A program made the translations under genes and the position numbers. The notes beneath the pieces were generated by a model, which was not told the DNA's origin, did not search any database, and saw only the letters and a program-made list of their open reading frames with translations. This document shows, in pieces, positions 27,952 to 32,982 of a DNA stretch of 32,982 nucleotides (its first letter is position 1; each line of letters opens with the position of its first letter). Source of the DNA: Chara braunii. Lineage: Eukaryota; Streptophyta; Charophyceae; Charales; Characeae. The stretch is from assembly GCA_003427395.1 (NCBI GenBank), contig BFEA01000221.1:2073978-2106959 (forward strand), given 5' to 3'.

Positions 27952-29150
27952 GAAAGGAGAACTCGGAAGAGGAACAAGCGCAACCATAGAATAGAGGAGG
28001 GTAAGAGGAAGCGAAGTTTAGTACCATGAAGAAACAAAAAGGCCAAGGACAGCACTTCAAAACGGAGGATAGGGACAGATGGAAAACCAAGACAAAAAGA
28101 GAAAAGGATAGTCCAAAAGGAAACAGCAGCAACACCAACCCGCCAAGAAAGAAAGAGGACACATAGTATAAAGAGAAAGAAGGGGAGGCTCTAAGATTTA
28201 AGGCTCAAGCATATAAAAAGGCAAGATACAAGCCCTAGATAATGGTAACCTAGAATGGATAGGAAATAATTTCAGCAATCTGTTTGCTATTAAAAACCAA
28301 GGTCAAAACAGAGAGAGAGGGAAAGACTAGGGTTTAGGGTTTTAAAAAAGAGATTCAAGGTTTAAAGGGAAGCTACCAGAAGGGAATAGAGAAAGAGTAG
28401 AGTCCAAAGGGACAAGTAAGAGAGAATGAAAATGAGAAGGACCAAAGGAGGGGGTAGGGTTAAGATTTGGAAGAAGGGTTTAGGGTTAAAGGGGCATAGC
28501 TAGAAAGGATCAGAGGGAGGGTGGCCCTCAGCAATCAGCCAAGGGCAAAACCCTAACAACGCGCAGCATACACCCCACTACACCCCCCAACCCAACCCAC
28601 CCACACACACACTAACCACATCAAATCAGGACATCACCGGACAACCCCCACATTGTGCCCCTACACGCCTCAGAAATTCCCAACTCCAACAAAACCCGTT
28701 CCCCCCAATAGTAACACAGCCCCTCCCTTACCACATGTATCCTCGCTCTCCCGCTCCAAGCCCATAACCCCAAGCCCATCGACCCAGAATCCCAAAACCT
28801 TCACCACTGCACAAACCACCTCAGTCACTGCCCCCCCAACCCAAACTACCCCGCCAAGAAACTATAGACATATTCAACAGTGTCAACACAGAAAATTCGG
28901 ACAGGGACAGACCATAAAAACGCACTACAGCCAACAAAGGTTCAGGGTTTTAGCTAGAGGGTTTAGGTTTTAAGACTAGACAGGAACAAGACACATACGG
29001 CCGAGGATGTTAGAGATTTCAAGAGGCTCGTAGATACTCCAGACCGCTCTAGCATAACACAATAGCCCGACAGCACCACAGCTGAGAGGAGCGGGATTGG
29101 GTTCAGAGTCTTCAGACACGTTAGCAACAGCCAGACAGATCAAATAGCAC
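27952..29150 (+). other. LINE-B 3'UTR
   Basis: No coding frame of note. It is purine-rich to 28500, C-rich at 28560-28860, and holds telomere-like words (TAGGGTTTAGGG at 28326-28340, GGGTTTAGGGTT at 28476-28490, GGGTTTAGGTTT near 28959). The segment with CGACAG-ACCACAGCTGAGAGGAGC near 29070-29095 matches LINE-A at about 2250-2280 on the minus strand. Confidence 0.75.
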
Positions 29151-29373
29151 AGGCTAAACTAGGCAGGGGTGAGGGGTGGTACATCCTTCCTCAGAGAAGT
29201 AATCAATGCCGTCCACTCGGACCTCCCAACCATAATGGGGAGGAGCGTGCGTGAGTCACCCATGTTTCCCATATTGACTTGCTGGGGGAATAGGAACCGG
29301 ACTGTCGCTCCCCAGAATGGTAGGAGCCAGAACCAAAAGGTTCTGTTTTCTCAAAAAAAAAAAAAAAAAAAAA
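29150..29373 (+). repeat. LINE 3'-terminal module and poly(A) of LINE-B
   Basis: Starts with AGGCTAAACTAGGCAGGGGT and ends with a hairpin, TTTTCTC and A21 (29353-29373). It is homologous to 2014-2210 read on the minus strand. The 136-codon frame crossing it is a by-product. Confidence 0.88.
29328..29345 (+). promoter_or_regulatory. 3'-terminal stem-loop of LINE-B RNA
   Basis: CAGAACC AAAA GGTTCTG: the same 7-bp stem as in LINE-A, with AAAA for GAGA in the loop, eight bases before the poly(A). Probable reverse-transcriptase recognition element. Confidence 0.75.
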
Positions 29374-29624
29374 TGAAAAAAATGAATGGCTCGCTCAACG
29401 CTCATAGATTTAGCAACAACAACAAAAAAAGAGACTTCAGTCTCATCGAGGACATAATGTGTGCTGATAACAAAGAATGGGTTGGCAACTTGGCAGTTGG
29501 TCTCCACTTTGAAAAGGAGCAGCAATCATGGCATTTGTCTGTTTTACCCATTTTGAGTTTATGGTGTGAATCCATGTGATAGAATTAGCCTGTTTAGTAT
29601 TTACTATAAGACTAGTATAAGTGC

Positions 29625-29740
29625 TATATTATTTTATCTATACATGTTATATTACTTTATCTATACATGTTATATTATTTTATCTATACATAATAATAAG
29701 ATATTATTTTATCGATACATGTTATATTATTTTATTATAA
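29625..29740. repeat. 23-bp AT-rich tandem repeat
   Basis: Units of TATATTATTTTATCTATACATGT at about 29625, 29648, 29671, 29702 and 29723, the later ones imperfect. No coding sense. Confidence 0.85.
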
Positions 29741-30078
29741 TTTTAATAATTTTATGCTTTTATCTGGCAGTTTACCATCGAATGAACATAGTATAAGAAG
29801 ACTTCAACGATCAGAAGAAAGGCAGAGTGCATGCGGTTAATGAACCGTGATACTATTATGGAACAGGGTTTGAAGTTTGAACTCTTGACTTGTTCATCAA
29901 CACCATCTAGACAGGTCGTCCATTCACTGGCATTCAGAAGCAGCAAGTGACCAAGGTCACAAAGGAATTTGAGCGCATGGTGTCAAATAATATTGGCATG
30001 CGGTATGTCATTCCCCGCGTGCAATTTGTTGGTACAAAGCGGAAAAGGATTATTAAGTGCAGAAAGAATGAATGATAC

Positions 30079-30291
30079 CTGAATCTTAGTGCGGATAAAT
30101 TCGTCTCCATCCACGTTCCACTGGCTTTGAAGTTGGTTGTCAGTAATTGCCAAGGCCTGATCGTTATTCACCGCAGTCATCAACTGCCCACCTGCCAGCT
30201 CCAAGTCCGCTCTACCATCCAAAGGACCGCTCGGTAATTGAGTTGAGAGCCCCGAATGCATGGTGCAGTTTTCTTCGACAGATAAGGTTGA
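30079..30291 (-). CDS. Possible exon of an unidentified minus-strand gene
   Basis: About 70 codons read protein-like on the minus strand: SVEENCTMHSGL, then DGRADLELAGGQLMTAVNND, QALAITDNQLQSQWNVDGDE and FIRTKIQ. They end at CAG followed by GTATCA, a good splice-donor form; the frame goes on past it with less convincing residues to a stop at about 29983. A CTCAG near 30292 could be the acceptor. No family is recognised. It could be one exon of a gene together with 31819-32127, but the phases I read for the two do not match. Confidence 0.25.
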
Positions 30292-30337
30292 CTGAGTAGC
30301 TATGCAAGATTCAGAAATTCAAAAGGGGAAGTGACGA

Positions 30338-30640
30338 AACACATGCAATAAACAGAAGCAGCAGCAGCAGCAGCAACAACAGCAACAACAACAACAGCAG
30401 GAGGAGGAGGAGGAGGAGAAACATGTCCAATGGAATCAGCACAGAAGGGATGTTACTTTGAAGAGCAACTTTGAAATCCGAATTGAATACCACCGAATTA
30501 ATGAGAAACACAAAACACATGGAGTAAACAGAAAGGAAGAGAAGTAGGGAGGAGAAGAAGGAGCGAAGGAGAAGAAGAAGGAAGAGGAGGAGAAGAAGAA
30601 ACACAACTGTGACAGAATCAGGGTCACTTTGAATTCTAAG
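30338..30640. repeat. Two ~170-bp copies with trinucleotide tracts
   Basis: The words AAACACATG-AATAAACAGAA and AAACACATGGAGTAAACAGAA start two copies, about 175 bp apart. Each runs through a purine-rich tract to a GAATCAG-CACTTTGAA or GTTACTTTGAA end. Copy one holds (CAG)n(CAA)n(GGA)n at 30356-30419; copy two holds GAA/GGA runs. A degenerate tandem duplication with diverged microsatellites. Confidence 0.65.
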
Positions 30641-30714
30641 AATAGCAATTACATAATAGCACATACAGGAAGGACCTGCAAAAGGCTAGAAAAGCAAGCG
30701 TAAAAAAAAAGGGT

Positions 30715-30925
30715 CTGAATTTTCCTTAAACCACCACTGCCGTGGAGGTTAATTTGTCGATCCAAAAATTTATTCCCCGCGCCGCCCGTATCAAATTGCA
30801 CGCAAGTGGGCCAGGGGTGCATTGCGATTACGGCTTCCGTTTTCAAGGCTGCAGACTTCAGACGAAGGGTGCCGGAAGTGCTGACAGACAGATTCTTCAC
30901 ACCAGACACACCATGCAGACAAAAT
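30715..30925 (-). CDS. Possible exon, very uncertain
   Basis: The minus strand has a protein-like stretch (GVKNLSVSTSGTLRLKSAAL, HPWPTCVQFDTGGAGNKFLD) ending near a TTAAACCACC word at 30726 that resembles the foldback family-B end. The full frame is 86 codons. No motif or splice pair is convincing. May be a fragment of a gene or chance. Confidence 0.15.
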
Positions 30926-31241
30926 CATACACTGAATTTCATAAGAAAACAGTCAAAATGCGGGTTACACCTCAACCAGTCGCCACCCCCTACAATTTTG
31001 CCAAATCATTCCTCCCAAAATAGGAATCCCCCCCGGCCTCCCCCCTCCCCCCCCGAAGAAAGGAAAGGGAATTTCATTATTTCTCAATCTCGCAATTGTT
31101 TACTTTCTCATTCTCCAAGGAGTCCCATTTATCTCAGCCAAGGCCTACACATCTTATGTAGTCTTGGGCCCACTGGCAGCGGGAATAAGGTATATGAGCT
31201 CCCCTCTGAGTCCCCCGGCAAAAGACTACATGTTTGCTGGG

Positions 31242-31582
31242 GCTGCCGCAGAGGGGGGCTGATGCAGAGAGGAGCTGATGCAGAGCGTCACTGATGCAGA
31301 GAGGGGGTGCTTCAGAGAGGGCTTGATGCAGAGACAAGCTGCTGCAGAGAGGGCTTGACGCCATGAGGGGCTGCTTCAGAGAGAGTCTAATGCATAGGGG
31401 GACTGCTTTAGAGAGGGCCTGATGCAGAGAGGGCCTGATGCAGAGAGGGCCTAATGCGAAGAGGGCCTAATGCCGAGAGGGGGCTGTTTCAGTGACGGCA
31501 CTGAGGGCCTGATGCAGGGAGTGGCTGATGCAGAGAGGTCCTGTGACTGCTTCAGAGAGGGGCTGATGCACAGAGGGGCTGA
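31242..31582. repeat. 16-bp minisatellite
   Basis: About 20 imperfect units of GATGCAGAGAGGGCCT, with variants such as GCTTCAGAGAGGGGCT. The unit is not a multiple of three, so the frames across it carry no meaning. Confidence 0.9.
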
Positions 31583-31818
31583 TTCGTGCACATGTCTGAT
31601 CGCTACTCGGGCCGCTGCTCAGGCACATGCATCTTTTATGGCTGCCCGGCGACAGTGAGGCTACAGATTTCAAGATGTGCGCATATGTGAGATCTCAATT
31701 CTTTTATCGAGTTTTACGCAAAACATCGATTGGTCCCCCCCAAAAAGCACAGTCACAGTGTCTGAAGCAAGTCGGGCCTGGCCCAGCGGTTGAGCCTCTT
31801 TCCTGTGATCAGACCTGG

Positions 31819-32127
31819 CATAACGACGCCGCTTCTCCTTTCGTCAACCACTTCAGACCAGGCGCCATCATTCACACCTTGACCAGAACTGCATGTGTCC
31901 TCCACTCCCGACAGCATCGCCTGGACCGCCTGGTCATTGTCATGCCGAAAGGGAAGACCAGACGGAATAGTATTACCAACAGGAGGTTGGCTTTGTTGAC
32001 TTGAACTCTGGAGTTTGCGCTTTTTCTCCTTGACTTTCCCGCTGTGTTCTTTCCTCATTGACGTCCGCATTACGTGCCATTCCTTGCGCACAATCTCCTG
32101 CACAGGGAACATCCGAGAAACGACCAG
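31819..32127 (-). CDS. Possible exon of an unidentified minus-strand gene
   Basis: About 100 codons with a natural protein look: MFPVQEIVRKEWHVMRTSM, a basic stretch KVKEKKRKLQSSSQQS that could be a nuclear signal, then SGLPFRHDNDQAVQAM and GVNDGAWSEVVDERR. A CCCACAG before GCCCTGG (32128) could be the acceptor and CCAG|GTCTGA near 31819 the donor. The frame itself continues to about 31753. I recognise no family. Flanking minisatellites on both sides would then lie in introns. Confidence 0.28.
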
Positions 32128-32344
32128 GGCCTGTGGGTCATCAATTAAAACTTAAAAGTCTTCCATCCGTTTCGCGGCGATGTTGGTCTAGGAGGAGGAC
32201 CAGATACGCAGTCAGATACAACAGCCCTGAAAGTCAAAGTCAGGTCAGACAGGGGTTGAGCTCGTACCTGCTCTAAACAGGTTTGAATTTTGAACCAGGT
32301 CCTTTGGTAGGTTGCAAATGCATTTTTTGAAAAACGGTTCTCGT

Positions 32345-32663
32345 GAGGCCTGCATTTGGACAGCAGGCTTGTCTTTGGCGCAGGTTCCTGCTGGAACAGT
32401 ATTTGGACCAGGTTCTTGTTTCCAGGTCTGCATTTGCACCAGATTCTCCTTGCCAGGTCTGCCAAAATTTGGACCAGAATTTCGACGGAATTCTTCTTGC
32501 AAGTTCTGCATTTGGACGGAATCCTCCTTCTTGCCAGGTGTGCAATTGAACAGAATTCTTCTCGCCAGTGCAGCACTTCGTTCAGCTTCTTGCCTGGCCT
32601 GCACTTGGACCAGCTCCTTGCTGGCCCTGCACTGAGGCCAGGTTCTTGGCAGACCTGCATTTG
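32345..32663. repeat. 27-34-bp minisatellite
   Basis: About ten irregular units based on CTGCATTTGGACCAGGTTCT and TGCCAGGT. Units lack stops in several frames, so long frames (up to 233 codons) run over it on both strands; they are not evidence for a gene. Confidence 0.85.
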
Positions 32664-32825
32664 GAAAGACCCTGGTCGGAATCCAAGCCTGGAAAGAACC
32701 TGGTCGAAATCCAAGCCTGGAAAGGACCTGGTCGAAATCCACGTACGTGGATTTCGACCAGGTCCTTTCCAGGCTTGGATTTCGACCAGGTTCTTTCCAG
32801 GCTTGGATTCCGACCAGGGTCTTTC
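32664..32825. repeat. Perfect 162-bp palindrome without spacer
   Basis: Each arm is 81 bp and matches the other without a mismatch, centred at ACGT|ACGT (32744/32745). Each arm holds about two and a half copies of a 28-bp unit (CTGGTCGAAATCCAAGCCTG and GAAAGGAC). It continues the minisatellite to its left. Either a real inverted duplication or a fold-back chimera of reads. Confidence 0.95.
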
Positions 32826-32947
32826 AACTGCAGGCTTGAATTTCAACCAGTTTCTTGCCAGTCTAGGTGATGTGCATCTACCTTAAACGTTACCCCAGCG
32901 GTGCCTCAGCTTTGCCATCAATACCCTCCACATCCGCATCGGATTCA

Positions 32948-32949
<2 letters not shown>

Positions 32950-32982
<33 letters not shown>
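32950..32982. repeat. (AC)n microsatellite at right end
   Basis: The window ends in about 16 AC units, without the run being closed. Confidence 0.97.

Larger units (their letters stand above)
20950..29373 (+). mobile_element. LINE-B: near full-length plant-type L1-clade LINE
   Basis: A non-LTR retrotransposon on the plus strand. ORF1 runs from about 20952 to 23379, ORF2 from 23424 to 27951, then comes a 1.4-kb 3'UTR, a terminal hairpin and a poly(A) tail (29353-29373). The 5' boundary is not fixed: I found no target-site duplication, and the 5'UTR may start as early as 20100. It is broken by several stops and frameshifts, and by eight undetermined bases in 26604-26854. Homologous to LINE-A throughout, but a different subfamily. 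It lies divergently to LINE-A. Confidence 0.9.

Noticed and set aside
29374-29400. Target-site duplication of LINE-B
   Set aside because: I looked for the sequence after the poly(A) (TGAAAAAAATGAATGGCTCG) near 19.7-21 kb and found no match; the 5' end stays undefined.
31242-31582. CRISPR-like array
   Set aside because: Units are contiguous 16-mers with no unique spacers; a eukaryotic minisatellite.
32145-32886. Long frames of 165-233 codons on both strands at the right end
   Set aside because: They run over a minisatellite and a perfect palindrome whose units lack stops in several frames.

Overview
The window looks like nuclear DNA of a green-lineage eukaryote, repeat-rich and gene-poor. 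The clues are plant-type TTTAGGG telomere-like heptamers, two plant-type L1-clade LINEs with a zf-RVT-like C-terminal zinc motif, U6 snRNA-derived sequences, a tRNA-derived element, long dinucleotide microsatellites and no bacterial operon structure. A charophyte alga such as Chara is my best guess from overall character only; no sequence search was possible. Both ends are microsatellites, (AG)n at the left and (AC)n at the right, so the window is probably a whole scaffold that ended at simple repeats.

Layout. 1-1.9 kb: (AG)n, anonymous sequence, a near-palindromic foldback element (1004-1142) and a possible minus-strand exon (1300-1527). 2.0-8.9 kb: LINE-A on the minus strand. It is 5'-truncated, has an oligo(A) tail, is bounded by a 16-bp target-site duplication, and carries a broken ORF1 remnant and a broken endonuclease/RT ORF2. 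9.2-11.6 kb: hairpin-dense GC-rich sequence, AAACCACC-type foldback elements, two U6-like sequences on either side of one of them, and a 45-bp tandem repeat. 11.7-15 kb: CTG-like degenerate repeats, very long CA and TG/GA microsatellites, a G-rich tract, a 67-bp tandem duplication and a second copy of each foldback family lying side by side. 15-19 kb: mostly anonymous, with one weak 257-aa ORF, a tRNA-like element, an extraordinary cluster of TTGAC motifs, then CpG-rich and purine-rich segments. 19.3-19.7 kb: an imperfect direct repeat, an 86-N gap and an uncleaned Nextera mate-pair junction adapter, which is an assembly artefact. 20.1-29.4 kb: LINE-B on the plus strand, about 8.4 kb, with a nearly complete ORF1 (CCHC knuckle), ORF2 (endonuclease, RT, zinc motif), a long 3'UTR with telomere-like motifs, a conserved terminal hairpin and a poly(A) tail. 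29.6-33 kb: AT-rich 23-bp repeats, compound trinucleotide repeats, possible minus-strand exons, a 16-bp minisatellite, and a 27-34-bp minisatellite ending in a perfect 162-bp spacerless palindrome.

How the parts relate. The two LINEs share a two-ORF plan. The ORF1-ORF2 spacing is 44-49 nt in both, and the proteins are homologous along their length. The 3'-terminal module is also homologous and ends in a 7-bp hairpin just before poly(A), while the tetraloop differs. Neither copy can encode a full protein as it stands. The U6-like and tRNA-like sequences are the kind of by-product LINE machinery makes, but that link is inference. I found no complete single-copy host gene.
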